Of a DNA stretch of 64,000 bases, positions 11,804 to 25,210 are shown piece after piece; positions within the stretch are counted from its first letter, which is position 1, and each line of letters starts with the position of its first letter. Source of the stretch: Calendula officinalis (lineage: Eukaryota; Streptophyta; Magnoliopsida; Asterales; Asteraceae); NCBI GenBank assembly GCA_963853835.1, contig OY970820.1, positions 30,962,873-31,026,872 of the forward strand, in the 5' to 3' direction. The notes under the pieces were generated by a model, which worked only from the letters and a program-made list of their open reading frames with translations, did no database searches and was not told the DNA's origin. The position numbers and the translations under genes are program-made.

Positions 11804-14800
11804 ATGGCAACCCTAAAATCTCTTACAGTCAAAACCGATCTTAAATATTCTGTATTCCACAACATGTGTGTATTCCTAAGGAACCCTGATGGCACAAAGG
11901 ACTTTCGTCCTATAGTTATGTTTCTGAAAAACTCTCCTATCAATTTTGCTCTAACAATCAATCCCAGGGCATATGAACAACATCTGATTGATTTCTGGAC
12001 AAATGCTGAACGAATTGAAGACTCCAATATGTCCAAGATCAAATCTGTTGTAGATGGAAAGTCTATCATTATAACTGAACAATCAATCAGACATCATCTT
12101 CAACTCAATGATGAGTCAGGTATGTTCTCTTTACCTAAGGAAGATCTTGTTGACACTTTACAAAAAATGAGGTATGAAGGAAGACTAGACATAGTCACTT
12201 TTCAAAAAGGTCTTCTTTCACCTCAATGGAAGTTTTTAGTGTATACTGTTCAACATTGTATCTCTCCAAAAAGAAGTACTTGGAATGAGTTCAACAAATC
12301 AATAGCTTCTGCTGTTGTTTGTTTAAGCACGGGACAAGTATTTAATTTTTCAAACATGATTTTTGAAGGAATGCTTGGAAATCTATCATCCTCTAAATTT
12401 TTAATGTATCCAAGATTCCTAACTCATATTATTAAGTGTGAACTTCAAAATCTTTCAACACCTAAAAACATTTTTGTTACACCAGAATTAAACAAAAAGG
12501 TGTATGCTAATATGAGAAAATAGTTTAAATTTTCTGGAAAGGTTACTCCACTGTTCCAAAACATGATCTATGATCAAACCCCTACAGGAGAAGGTTCAAG
12601 TCACCCAATTGAACCCCAACCAACTCCATCACTAAATATAGCCCAAACAGAACCCATTCAGTCAACTCAAATAAATGAACCCACAGATGTCCTGAATGTG
12701 TCCCAGCTACATGAAATCAATCCCCAGAGTGCTACTCTTCACTCTGAGGAAGACCAGACCATTGCCAAACAAATTTCTAAAACTTATAAAAGGAAGAAAT
12801 CTTCCTTAAAGGACACCAGGGGACAAATTGAGTCAAACCCCAGACTCCAAGAGTTGTCGTCCAAGGAGGAGAGAGGGCATGAGGAAAGGGCTCTCTTTAC
12901 TAAAGGTGAGTGCACAGGATAGTGAGAACATCAATAGGACCCAGACCTCGGCAACTCTAAGTGATGACTCAAAATTTGTGGAATTACTAAGAGGACCCCG
13001 ATGCCAAGAAACCATAAGGGGGCACTACTGCTTCTTCTAAGAAGAAGAGAGTCTCACCAAGAAGTGATAAAAGTAGAACTGAACAACCTGAATTGACGGA
13101 TAGGATGGAAAACCTTCAAAACAATGTACCACATGAGCCCAATGATCCACCCAAATGGGCTGAGGGCAGTATTAAACAAACAAAATTGACGGATAGGAAG
13201 GAAAACCTTAAAACCACTGTACAAAATTGTCTGAATATACTGAACAACCAAGGGAAAACCATGACCTACATGAAGCACTACATTAATACTTTGAACAGAA
13301 GACAGAAGAGGTTCGAGTATAGGCTTTAAAAGCAATCTAATTTGATCAGAAAATTACAAAGGAAGATTGCAGATAGTGAGGCTCAACAAGTTGAGATCAC
13401 TAAGGGGGAGAAAGATCAAATTCAAGGGATGATTGATCAATCCATAGCAGCAGCAGCTCTCCTAAATCTGAAAGAGGTCCATGGTGAAACAGGTCAAAGC
13501 TTTGATGAAGACCAAAATAAAGAAATAAAAAGTATGGATGAGGATGTGTTTGTGTCTGCAAATCAATCACAAATAGCAGAACAAATAAACTCTCCGGTTA
13601 CTACTGAGGTTATAGAGACTACTGATCCAGTGGATATTACTGAGGCAAAGGATCAAGAGGTTATTACTACTGATCGTGTTGAAGAAGTACATACACCAGT
13701 AGTAAATGCTCCACAAGAAGAAATCATGGATACTACTGATGCGCTAGCAGTAGTAACTCAAACAGCAACCTCACCAGTAGTAAATAAAGATCAACAAATT
13801 GTGGTATTTGAACCAGAAAGTATACCAGTAGCAACCACCTTGGTTACTACTGAAGATGAAGATGAAGAAATACCAGAGGTTCTTGAACGAGAAAAGGTTA
13901 TAATTGTAACAAAACCTAAAGCACCAGAACAACCACTTGTCATACCTGACATTGATGACAATGTTAATTGGTATGAAGTTGATGAGTGTGAGCTTCCTCC
14001 ACACCCCAAGATATTACCACAGAATGCAATTCATTTATTCTCTCCATCAATTATGCTATCACAAGTTCCTGATATGAAGTACACTCCACCTCCACTTTCA
14101 GTCTGTATTGGAAAAGGAAAAGAAATATTTAATGATGACTATCCAAACAGAGCTCTAGGCCATTATATGGTGAATAAAATGAATCTTGTAAGAAAAGAAA
14201 GGCTAGACAAATTAAAGGTGAAAAAGATCAGATATGCAAGAAAAGTTGCTAAGACTCAAGCTCTTGAAGATCAGAAAAAGGCTGAAGAAGAAAGATTGAA
14301 GAATCCAGAAAATCAAGAAGCTGAGGTACAAATTCCGCAAATAGAAGGAGTCTTGGTAGAGGGTCAAAAGGCAGAGTTTGAAAGACAAAGAAAAATAGAA
14401 GAAGAACATCTCAACTGCCTTGAAGACCTAGTAGCAGAATGTAAAAGTGAAAAGGCTGATCTACCAGATGATGTGTTTGAACAAAAGAAGAAGATGATTG
14501 ACTTCCTAAAGTCAAAAGGGCATAGTGCTAAATCCTTTGGCAGGATGAAAATGATGACAATAGTAGACAAATATTGTACTGCCAAAAAGAGAGAACTAGC
14601 AGAAATGAAAGTAGAAACAGAAAAGGAAAAAGTTTTGATTGAAATAGATCCCACAATCATTCTCTCCAGAACACCAACAACTGGTGAACCTTCAACACCT
14701 CCTAAGAAAAGGAAAGGAGCTGAACCTGAAACTGAACTAAGAAAGAAAAGAAAACAAAACAAGAAATACAAGTATTTGATGCTCCTGTTGCTCCTATTGA

Positions 14801-15383
14801 AGATAATCCGATTATAAATTGGAGGCTTGTTGATAATACCATTGAAATTATAAGACAAGATAAATCAACCCAGAGATTCACTGGATGGAAACCAATGGTT
14901 ATGTCTTGTAGTAGAGCTGATATTATTAAAGTCCTGATCATAGGCAAACCAAGAATGACCAAGAAGTCATGGAAAAATTCAGGAGCTGGATACCTAACCA
15001 AAATGATTGATGCTGCATTTTATCCAGACAAATATCCTGAAATATTCACAAATAATGAAAATGTTTATGCTTGGAATGTACTTCCTACAGTAAATATGTA
15101 CTTCTTTGAAAGATCAAGCAAAAACTGTGAATTGTACTTATATGAAAAAGAATATCCACATTCTGAAGAAACAATGTATCAGATATTCACAAACACATTC
15201 ATGAAGCCCTATGATGCTGTTATGTTTCAAGAAAAACTTAATTATTTTACAAAAAGAAACAGCAAGTACATTATAGGTCAAAGAAAGCTGCAAAATCAGA
15301 GAACTATTGAAGGCAGACAAAGAAGAGCTAAATTGTTAGAAGAACAAACTGAGAAGAATGAAGAACAGAAGAAACTTGATTAA
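11804..15383 (+). pseudogene. Element A third ORF (post-pol), broken
   Basis: Extra gene after pol, starting ATGGCAACCCTAAAATC at 11804. Three parts are visible. The N-terminal domain of about 240 residues has conserved blocks FRPIVMFLKNS, FALTINPRAY, GLLSPQWKFL and FNFSNMIFEGMLGNL. The middle is long, charged and low-complexity, with coiled-coil stretches, a KKKR-like basic region and many TTD/PVV units encoded by ACTACTG words. The C-terminal block contains RFTGWKPMV, KSWKNSGAGYLTKMIDAAF, YAWNVLPTVNMYFFE and KPYDAVMFQEKLNYFTKRN. Breaks: TAG at 12521, frame loss near 12920, TAA near 13327, frameshift near 14810. No signal peptide or membrane segment is seen, so an env role is not supported. 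From memory, similar Asteraceae ORFs carry misleading database names; function unknown. Confidence 0.8.
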
Positions 15384-15402
15384 TTCAAAGAGAATTAATA
15401 AG

Positions 15403-15415
15403 TTTAGGGGGAGAT
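15403..15415 (+). other. Element A polypurine tract
   Basis: TTTAGGGGGAGAT directly abuts the 3' LTR; this is the standard plus-strand primer position. The same tract occurs in elements B and C. Confidence 0.85.
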
Positions 15416-15931
15416 TGTTGGGATATAAAGATATACACATTCTAGTACTGATACTGCAGTTGGTACTGATTAATGAAGATCGAAGTTAGTACTGATGGGG
15501 CAGAAATGCTATCTACTACTGATGCTAATCTTGGAAGTTACTGCTGATGATGAATACTACTGACGATCAATGATTACTACTGATCCTATTTATGGTGCTG
15601 ATCGAGTCCGAAATTCTAGCTTAGTTTGTTATAGAATGTATATCTTGATGTATATTGATTGTAATCGATTTCTAGAATAACTAGGTTAACAATTTAGGCT
15701 TCAAGGACTAGTATATATAGTTCCTTACGAATTGTAAACGTACGTGTGTATTGATCGATCAAATTAATATACATTGAAGCTTTTTGTGATTACTGTGTTA
15801 TTATTTGCATTCGCATTCATTAACAGTATTCATTGTTCTTAATCAATTAACATAAGTGTTGATCCGCTGCAACTTCTTATTGTTAGTAGATCTTGGATTA
15901 ATTAATCTGTCTGGGTTAATCGATCCTGACA
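15416..15931 (+). repeat. Element A 3' LTR
   Basis: A 516 bp LTR starting TGTTGGG and ending CCTGACA, followed by target duplication GCTAA. It is the intact version of the 5' LTR. ACTACTG words are clustered in U3, and a TATATATA box precedes GTTCCTTACG. Confidence 0.93.
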
Positions 15932-17303
15932 GCTAAAAACATAAACGGGCCGGAAAATGAGCGTAAAACAAAGTTCAAAAATTAAACGAAAAACTTAAAA
16001 ATACAAATACTCCCAAAATTTAGTATTTTTGGGCCCGAAATTTCCGTGAACCACCTATACAATTGTTTACTAGGACGTAGTCCTCGTCGCTTGCTTCGGT
16101 TTAGCTGGTCAAACGCATGAAACGGAGTCGCGTTAGTAAAAGTTATAATCATTTTCGTGCAACCCAGTTTTTAATTTACACGATCTTAAAGCCTCAAATA
16201 ACAAAAAAAAAAACATGTTCCTCCATATGTAGATATGCATCACGTTTCCTGAAATTAACACCTTAGATTGGGATCCTTTCATGTTGGATCTAACATTAGA
16301 GGTCATATTCTCTCTGTGATCGCAAAAGTAGCAATCTTACTTAGAATTATTAGCTTTAAGTAGTATGTTGGCACTTATGCAACACGATTGCAAATGTTTA
16401 TAACGGATGCTTTATGCAATTTGGATAAGTCACGCAACTTCCATGATTTGCTTTACCATTTATATCTTTATTAAAATCTGTTATATGTTTCATATATAAT
16501 TCAAGCTCAAGCCCAAAAAGTAATCGATATTAATTGTTGTTAGATAAATAAATTTAAGTTTATTGTATGACTCGAGTATAAATAGCTTAAAGTCTACTAT
16601 GATCCAGTTAGATTTCATGTTAATGTCTATTTAAGTAGATGGGGTTGACAACTTGACATTAATATTTTTGAAGAAAATGCCAAGGAGTTAGCGTTCCCAG
16701 TGACGTAATCTTTTTTGTCTTTCATTCCACTGAAATTTGAAACTTATTAGAATCAAATGCCGAAAAAATCACCTTTACTAATTAAAGTAGCAAAAAATGT
16801 AAATTATGAAACTACTAGGACGCTTTTAACTCTCAGTATTAACTTTCTAATTTCTATATTTGTTTAGTTTAGTTTTTATAATATTTGTATTTGATAATGT
16901 ATTTGAAACTAAAGCCTACAACTAGATTGCTACTTTTGCAATCACAGAGTACATGATCTCTAAAACTCATAAACTTCAATATACTTAATATGTTTTTCAT
17001 TTTTATCTAAAAATCTTAACTTATGTGTAACTCGAATAACTCGATCGATTTTACATGACAACCCCAAACCCAACTAACCCTATTCCTTATCAGCCGGGTA
17101 TCAGGTTAGGATTTTTTTTATCTACAACCCGACAAGCCGACCCAATAAGTCATAACTAGACCCGACAATTAACCTGATCGATGAATACCCCTAAACATAA
17201 CAAATTAACAATCAAATACCATGTACTGCAAAACACTAAATTACTTTGGCCCCCACCATATTACATTCTCCCCTGTTCCTTCAACCGATGCATTTAATTG
17301 ACG
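15932..17303. other. Intergenic DNA between elements A and B
   Basis: No intact gene. The first 250 bp (GGGCCCGAAATTTCCG and neighbours) are GC-richer and may be a repeat remnant I cannot name. A duplicated segment (16650-16910) lies within. The rest is AT-rich. Confidence 0.5.
16650..16910 (+). repeat. Paralogous copy of the 3835-4500 segment, without the hAT insertion
   Basis: Shares GAAGAAAATGCCAAGGAG, TTAGCGTTCCCAG, ACGAAACTACTAGG-like and GTATTTGATAATGTAT-like blocks with 3835-4014 plus 4449-4500. This suggests an old local duplication, now considerably diverged by substitutions and small indels. Confidence 0.65.
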
Positions 17304-18101
17304 GATTCCAATCAATGGACTGTGTTAATGAATGACCGCATCAGTTGGCCAACTAACTCTCTGTTGGCACTAGTCTAAACCAATATTCTCAACAATCAAC
17401 GTGGGTACGTCTTAACAGCCATAAGCTTATTAGGGTGTATGCCCCGCTAGAACAAGAAATATAATAATAGTGTAGGTACAATATATTTCTTCAAGTATTT
17501 CGTCATTGCGTGTGCACGTGTTTGATTTTTGTTTACTTTGACTGTTATCAGTGCCAGAAAAAAAAAAAACTTATTATTGTGGGACTTCCTAAATGTGGAA
17601 ACTAAACATGGCCGGTCAGAAACGTTTTTATTATTTGAAAGGGAATAAAGGGTACGTACGATGATCTATATTTTTATTTCATAGCTACAGATCGAAATAA
17701 AATAATTATGATATAAATTATCATTATTTATGTAATCATAATGCTTATATCGTTTTCATCATACTTAACTAAACTAATTAACACACATAATAGAAGGATC
17801 TTAACTAATACGGAGTATCATTTATGCTAGACGATTTTCAACCAAAGAACTATGGAACTAATAAAAGGATAAAAAAGTAAACAAGTTATGATTATATAAC
17901 TTTTTTATAACTAGTCATATTTGAATAGATGCTTTTCAAGAAAATATATGAATGTAAATATATAAAAATATTTTCATCAAATTAACAGTAATAAGAAAGC
18001 TCTCAATCGTAAACATAACTGACATTTAAACTTTTGTCATATCGGTATCACAAAAACTGATATACCAATTAACACAAACTGACGCACATGTCAAGAATAC
18101 T
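17304..18101 (+). repeat. 0.8 kb direct repeat, copy 1 (left of element B)
   Basis: Nearly identical to 39807-40618. Shared marks are CCAACTAACTCTCTGTTGG, a poly-A run near 17560 (12 A here, about 19 in copy 2) and the end GTCAAGAATACT. The first 40 bp differ more than the rest. Copy 1 ends exactly where element B begins. No ORF of note. Confidence 0.9.
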
Positions 18102-18603
18102 TGTCAGGATCGATTAACCCAGAAGGATTAATTAATCACAGATCTACAAACTATTAGAAGTTGCAGCGGATCAACACTTATAGTTTAATTGATTAAGAAC
18201 AATGAATACTGTTAATGAATACGAATGTAAATAAGCACACAATGATTCACAAAAAGCTTCAATGTATATTAATTTGATCGATCAATACAAACGTATGTTT
18301 ACAATTCATAAGGAACTATATATACTAGTCCTTGAAGCCTAAATTATTAACCTAGTTATTCTAGGAATCGATTACAAATGAATTACATAAAGATATACAT
18401 TCCGCAACTAACTATGCTAGAATCTTGTATGCGATCAGCACCAAAAATAGAACGTCAGTAGTATTTGCTGTCATCAGTAATAACTTGAGATCAGTAGCAT
18501 TAGTAGTAAATGTAGTTCTGCCCCATCAGTACTTCAGTATTCTTGAATCAGTAACAACTATAGCATCAGTAATAGAATGATATCTTTGTTTTATATCCCA
18601 ACA
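18102..18603 (-). repeat. Element B 3' LTR
   Basis: A 502 bp LTR. On the plus strand it begins TGTCAGGATCG and ends TATATCCCAACA. The polypurine tract complement ATCTCCCCCTAAA follows at 18604-18616. CAGTAGT words (complement of ACTACTG) cluster at 18470-18580. Confidence 0.92.
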
Positions 18604-18680
18604 ATCTCCCCCTAAACTTATTAATTCGTTTTGAATTAATCAAGTTTCTTTTTGCTCTTCATTCTTCTTAGCTTGTTTTT

Positions 18681-21200
18681 CTAATTGTTTAGCTCTTCTT
18701 TGTCTGCCTTCAAGTGTTCTTTGATTTTGTCTAACCCGTCTTGTCTTACCAGATTCATTTTGTTTACCATATAATGACCTAGAGCTCTATTTGGATAGTC
18801 ATCATTAAAGATTTCTTTTCCTTTTCCAATACAGATTGAAAGTTTAGGTGGAATATATTTCATATCAGGGACTTCTGGTAATATTATTGATGGAGAGAAT
18901 AGATGAATTTCATTTTGAGGAAGTATCTTGGGGTGTGGAGGAAGTTCACATTCATCTACTTCATACTAGTTTACATTGTCATCAATATCAGGTATGACAA
19001 GTGGCTGTTGTGGTGTTTTAGGTTTTGTAACAATGATGATCTGTTCTTTCTCAAGAAGCTCAGGAATCTCTTCATCTTCTTCTTCAGTAGTAACCAAGGT
19101 GGTTGCTACTGGTGTGATGGCTGTGGTTTCAACTGTTGTGATTGCTACTGATGTACTTTCAGGTTCATACACCACAACTTGTTGTTCGTCATTTACTACT
19201 GGTGAGGTTGCTATTGGAGTTACTACTGCTAGGGCATCAGTAGTGTCCATAAACTCTTCTTCTGGTGTTTTTATTACTAAAGTTTCTTTTTCTTCAATGG
19301 GATCAGTAGTAACAACCTCTAGATCCTTGTCTTCTTCAATTTCTATTGGGTCAGTAGTTTCAATTATTTCAGTAGTAACTGGTGAGTTTATTTGTTCTGC
19401 AGTTTGTGATTGGTTTGCAGACACAAATACATCATCATCCAGATTTTCCATTTCTTTGTACATGTTCTCACCAACACTTTGACCTGTTTCACCATGGACC
19501 TCTTTTAAGTTTAGAAGGGCTGCTGCTGCAATTGATTGATCAATCATCCCTTGAATTTGATCTTTCTCCCCCTTAGTGATCTCAACTTGTTGAGCCTCAC
19601 TATCAGCAATTTTTCTTTGTAGTTTCCTGATCAAATTTGATTGCTTTTGAAGCCTATGCTCGAACCTCTTCTGTCTTCTGTTCAAGGTATTAATGTAATG
19701 CTTCATGTAGGTCATGGTTTTCCCTTGATTGTTTAATAGAGTCAGACAATGTTGTACAGTGGTTTTAAGGTTTTCCTTCCTATCCGTCAATTTAGTTTAT
19801 TTAATACTGCCCTCAGCCCATTTGGGTGGATCATTGGGCTCATTTGGTACATTGGTTTGAAGGTTTTCCATCCTATCCGTCAATTTAGTTTGGTCAGTTC
19901 TACCCTTATCACTTCTTGGTGATAAATTGGGTTGTTTGGACACTCTCTTCTTCCTAGAAGAAGCAGTAGTGGCCCCCCTTGTGGTTTCTTGGCACCGGGG
20001 TCCTCTCAGTAACTCCTCAAATTCTGATTCATCACTGAGAGTTGCCGAGGTCTGGGTCCTAATGATGTTCTCACTAGCTTGTGCACCCACCTTTGGGGCA
20101 TCAATAGTGAGAGCCCTTTCGTCATGCCCTCTCTCCTCCTTGGAGGACAACTCTTGGAGCCTGGGGTATGACTCAATTGGTCCCCTGGTGTCCTTTAAGG
20201 AAGTTCTCTTCCTTTTATAAGTTTTAGAAATGTGTTTGGCTATGGTCTGGTCTTCCTCAGAGTGAAGAGTAGCACTCTGGGGATTAATCTCATGTACCTG
20301 GGATACTTGCAGGACATCTGTTGGTTCATTTAATTGAATGGACTGAATGGGTTCTATTTGGGCTGTATTTGGTGGTGGAGTTGGTTGGGGTTCAATGGGG
20401 TGACTTGAACCTTCTCCAGTGGGTGGTTGATCATAGATCATGTTTGGGAACAGTGGAGTATCTTTACCAGAAAAATTAAACCTTTTTCTCATATTTGCAT
20501 AAACCTTTTTGTTTAATTCTGGTGTTACAAAAATGTTTTTGGGAATTGAAAGATTTTATAGTTCACAGTTTATTATATGAGTTAGGAATCTTGGATACAT
20601 TAAAATTTTTGAGGATGATAAGTTTCCAAGCATTCCTTCAAAAATCATATTTGAAAAGTTGAAGACTTGTCCTGTGCTCAGACAGACAACAGCAGAGGCT
20701 ATTAACTTGTTGAACTCATTCCAAGTGCTTCTTTTAGGAGAGATGCAGTGTTGAATAGTATGAATTAAAAACTTCCATTGAGGTGAAAGAAGACCCTTTT
20801 GAAAAGTTACAATATTTAGTCTTCCTTCATACCCCATTTTTTGTAAAACTTCAACAAGATCCTCCTTTGGTAAAGAAAACATACCTGACTCATCATTGAT
20901 TTGAAGATGGTGTCTGATTGTTTGTTCAGTTATAATAATAGACTTTCCATCTACTGTTGATTTGATCTTGGTCATGGTTGAATCTTCAATTCTTTCAGCA
21001 TTGGACCAGAAGTCAACCAAGTGTTGTTGATATGCTCTTGGATTGATGGTGAGAGCAAATTTTATATATGAGTTCTTTAAGAACATTACAATAGGACGAA
21101 AATCCTTTGTACCATCTGGATTTCTCAAGAAAGCACACATATTGTGGAATTCAGAAAATTTAAGATCAGTTGTGACTTCGAGTGATTTTAGGGTTGCCAT
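18681..21200 (-). pseudogene. Element B third ORF, 3'-truncated and broken
   Basis: Starts at the ATG complementary to 21198-21200 and follows the ORF3 of A through the N-terminal domain and the low-complexity middle. Stops interrupt it near 20555, near 19795 and just above 18963 (Trp to TAG). After GHYMVNKMNLV the sequence jumps directly to the last codons of the gene. About 1.1 kb coding the whole conserved C-terminal block is therefore missing, joined at a short CAAA overlap near 18735, and the tail is out of frame. Confidence 0.85.
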
Positions 21201-21699
21201 TCTGCTTGATTTTGATATTTTGTTATGAATCTTTCAGAGAGAGTGATTGTTTTGGCACGAATTTTACTTTGGTGAAAGGAATTGAGTTGTTACTGATGCA
21301 GGGTTTTGATCGGATATTGCAGAGGTTTAGGGTTTAGGGTTTATGTTACTAAAGGAGAAGATAATGCTAAGATAATCTCAGTCTGCTATTTATATTTTTC
21401 GATTTAACCTGCAAAGAGACCAAAATGTCCTTCGAATAATAACTCAACGGCTATTTTCATGAGGGTCAGTAATGTAATTTATGTATTTTCCAGATGACGG
21501 TCTACCAGTAGTAACTAAGTATCAGTAGTAGAAACATCAGTAGTAACCATTGTTTTCATACTTGACCTAATTCTACTGATAAACCCTATCAGTACTAAAG
21601 TATAGTAGAAGCATACAATCAGTAATAATAAGTAACCAGGAGTAAGAATAAAAAATTAGAATTGTACAAAACACTTTACACATGTTTTTCTTTTTAGAC
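21201..21699 (-). other. Element B pol-ORF3 spacer
   Basis: Non-coding leader like that in A. It contains several CAGTAGT words (for example 21500-21620) and no gene. Confidence 0.6.
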
Positions 21700-24600
21700 T
21701 TAACTTATTAAAATCATTCCAATACTGCTAACCAAAAAGCTGAATCTTCCTACATCAAATGCTTTTGTAAAAAGATCTGCTAATTGATTATCAGTATGAA
21801 TTTTCTCTACTTTAATTAATTTCTTTTCATTGCAATCCCTTATAAAGTGAAATCTAATTTCAATGTGTTTTGTTTTAGAGTGTTTTACTGGATTATTTAC
21901 AATACTGATAGCACTTTGATTATCTATAAAAATTGGAGTTTTAAGGATAGAGATACCAAAGTCAAGTAGTTGATTTTGAATCCATAGCACTTGAGCACAG
22001 CAAGCAGATGCAGCTACATATTCTGCTTCAGCTGTTGATGTTGAAACATTGGTTTGCTTCTTGCATTGCCATGACACCAATCTTGATCCAAAGTACTGAC
22101 ATCCACCAGTAGTAGATTTCCTATCTTGAGATTCACCACCATAGTCACTATCAGTGTAAGCTACTAGTTCAAATGGTGATGCATGTGGATACCAAAGACC
22201 AAGAGAGGGTTTTCCCTTCAAGTATCTAAAGATTCTTTTAACAGCTTGCAAGTGTAATTCCTTAGGTCTTGCTTGATACCTAGCACAGACACAAACACTA
22301 TACATAATGTCAGGTCTTGATGCAGTTAAGTACATTAATGAACCTATCATAGATCTGTAAAGGTGTTCATCTACATCCTCCCCCTCAACATCAGGATGTA
22401 GGTGTTTGTGAGTTTCCATTGGAGTGCTTGCACTTTTGCAGTCTTTCATTGCAAATTTCTCTAAAATGTCTCTAACATATTTAGATTGATTGATCAGGAT
22501 ACCATCTGATCTTTGATTGATTTGGAGTCCAAGAAAGAAGTTCATTGGACCCATTGAGCTCATCTTGAACTTGATCTGCATTAGTTCTTCAAATTCTTTG
22601 CATAGATGATCATTTGTTGATCCAAAGATGATATCATCTACATATATTTGAACCAGTAGTATATCATCTTTGACCTTTCTTGTGAACAATGTTTTGTCAA
22701 TGGCACCTCTTTTAAAGTTGTTCTTCAGTAAATATGAGGACAATGTGTCATACCAAGCTCTTGGTGCCTGATGGAGGCCATATAGAGCTTTGTCAAGCTT
22801 GTACACATAGTCATCATGTTCTGGATCTTCAAAACCCGGGGGTTGGCATACATACACTTCTTCTTCAATTTTCCCATAAAGGAATGCACTTTTTACATCC
22901 ATTTGGTATACCTTGAATTTCTTATGTGAAGCATATGCCAGAAATATTCTTATGGCTTCAATTTTGGCAACATGAGCATATACTTCATCATAATCAATTC
23001 CTTCTTCTTGTGTGTATCCTTGGGCTACAAGTCTTGCTTTGTTTTTGATCACTATACCCCTTTTATCTTTCTTATTTCTGAAGATCCATCTTGTGCCAAT
23101 AGGTCTTTTTCCTTTTGGTAGAGGAACAAGAGTCCATAGAGCCTGCAGTTTGAACTGAAGGAGTTCTTCTAGCATTGCTATGATCCAATTTGAATCTTTC
23201 ATAGCTTGTTGAATCTTCTTAGGTTCTTCCTGTGACAGGAAACATTGATACATGCATTCATTAGATATTAAACTTATGTTACAAACATTTGAATTTAATG
23301 AGGAATTAAATTTGCTTCTTGTCTGCATGTTTGAATTAACATCACTTAGGACTTTGTCCAAAGGATGATTCTTTTCAGTTCTGGTTCCAGGGATTTTGTC
23401 AACAGAGATTTGAGAGTCTAGATTTGACTCATTTGATTCAGGAATTTGTGCATCTATCCATGTTTTTTCTTGATTGTTTGCATTTTGTGGAGTTTCATCA
23501 TTACTACTGGTGTCAGTAGTAATGTTCTCTTCATTAACTTCAGGAGGATCATTGTTGTTACTGGCATCAGTATTGAGTAAATCATCATTACAACTCTGAG
23601 GTTCAGAGTTGCTACTGGGATCAGTAGTATCTTCAGAATTTGTGTTATTACTGGTATCAATGAAATTAGGGTTACTAGAGTTACTACTGTCCTCAGTATC
23701 AACTGTGGGAACACAACTAAGATATATTTCATGATTTCTTGCCTTCCACTTGATGATGGTCCTGCTAGAGAGTTTTGATTGTTTGAATTTCCTGTATTAA
23801 GCTCATGATTGACATCAAAAGATTTGGTTAGATTATTAATATTAAACAACCAATCTGGACCATTTCCTTGTTCATTCATCAGGTTTTCATTAAAGGATAC
23901 ATTTACACTTTCTTCAATGATCCTTAGCCTTTTGTTGAACACTCTGTAAGATTTGCTTTGAGTTGAGTATCCTACAAATATTCCATCATCTGCTTTGCAG
24001 TCAAATTTACTAATTTGTTCTCTTGTAATTAAAATAGTACAAGGACAACCAAATGATTTTAAGAAACTTATTGATGGTTTTCTTTTATTGAAGAGTTCAT
24101 ATGGTGTTTTAGAGTGAGGCTTAACTATTAATACTCTGTTCTGAACATAACAAGCAGTATTAACGGCTTCAGCCCAAAAAGTTATTGGTAATTTTGAATC
24201 TGCAAGCATAGATCTGGCTGCTTCAATGATAGTTCTATTTCTTCTTTCAGCTACACCATTTTGTTGTGGAGTTCTTGGTGAGCTGTATTGCCTGTCAATG
24301 CCTTTAAGATCACAAAAGTCAATTAGGTTAGTATTTTTAAATTCAGTTCCATTATCACATCTAATTGCTTTCACTTTGAGATCTCTTGTATTTTCCAGCT
24401 TTATAATCAGATTTTTGATCATTTCACTTGTTTCATCTTTGGTCCTAAGAAAGAAGACCCAAGTATATCTGGAAAAATCATCAGTAATAACAAGGCAGTA
24501 TTGTTTCTTTCCAATGCTCATTACATTTGTAGGTCCAAAAAGGTCCGTATGTAAGAGCTGCAAAGGATTAGAAATAGAGTTAATTGCTTTGGTCTTATGA

Positions 24601-25196
24601 GAAGTCTTGTGTTGTTTACCTTTTAGGCAGGCAACACAATGATGATCACACATAAATTCTTTTTGTGGTAGACCAACTACCAAATTCTTTTTAACTAAAT
24701 TGTTCATATTTTTAAAATTTGTGTGACACATCCTTCTATGCCATAGTTCTGATTCATTTGTGTTTGCCTTAGATATAAAACAGTTGATCTCATTTGATGA
24801 AATGAGTTCTCCCCCTATATCCAGGCAATACACATTGTTTCTCCTTGGTGTTCTTAAAACAACAAATTTTTCATCTAAAATAAAATCAGGAGAAAGAATG
24901 ATGCACTCAACATCTGTAAAAAGAATTTTGTTCTTCTTATCACAGACTTGTGAGACACTAACCAGATTGTATTTAAGCTCAGCAACATAAAAGACATCAT
25001 CAAAAGTGATCTTACCATTAGATACTGTACCTTTACCTGTAATCTTACCTCCTCTAGGATTTTCTCCAAAAGCAACATACCCTCCTTCAAAAGACTTGAA
25101 ATCTCTAAGTATTTGAAGATTTCCAGTCATGTGTCTAGAGCATCCACTATCAATATGCCATGTTCTACCTTCTTCAGGGATCTGGATACTCTGCAC
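21700..25196 (-). pseudogene. Element B pol (one frame break; enzymes otherwise whole)
   Basis: Best-preserved pol of the three copies. In order: protease WHIDSGCSRHMTG, integrase zinc region HHCVACLKGKQHK and DDE core (HTDLFGPT, RCDNGTEF, QQNGVAERRN), RT with IYVDDIIFGS, and RNase H with AYTDSDYGG and the AEAEYVAAS region, ending LVSSIGMILIS. The frame is lost near 23715 in the variable linker between integrase and RT and the first frame stops at 23454; the RT part is open again from 23361. Only the linker is disturbed, so the catalytic residues all remain readable. Confidence 0.92.
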
Positions 25197-25210
25197 ATAA
25201 AGTAAAAGGA

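Larger units (their letters stand above)
4782..15931 (+). mobile_element. Copia element A, full length, three-ORF type
   Basis: An 11.15 kb Ty1/copia retrotransposon. Both LTRs begin TGTTGGGATATAAAG; the right one ends CCTGACA. The 5 bp target duplication is GCTAA (4777-4781, 15932-15936). The order is LTR, gag, pol (protease, integrase, RT, RNase H, i.e. copia order), spacer, third ORF, polypurine tract TTTAGGGGGAGAT, LTR. The extra ORF after pol and the gag structure suggest a Sirevirus-like lineage (inference). I counted about nine substitutions between its LTRs. It cannot work as it stands: gag, pol and ORF3 are broken, the RT catalytic motif is deleted and the primer-binding site is gone. 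Confidence 0.95.

Noticed and set aside
11804..12523. Envelope-like gene interpretation of ORF3
   Set aside because: No signal peptide, transmembrane helix or cleavage site is visible in any copy.
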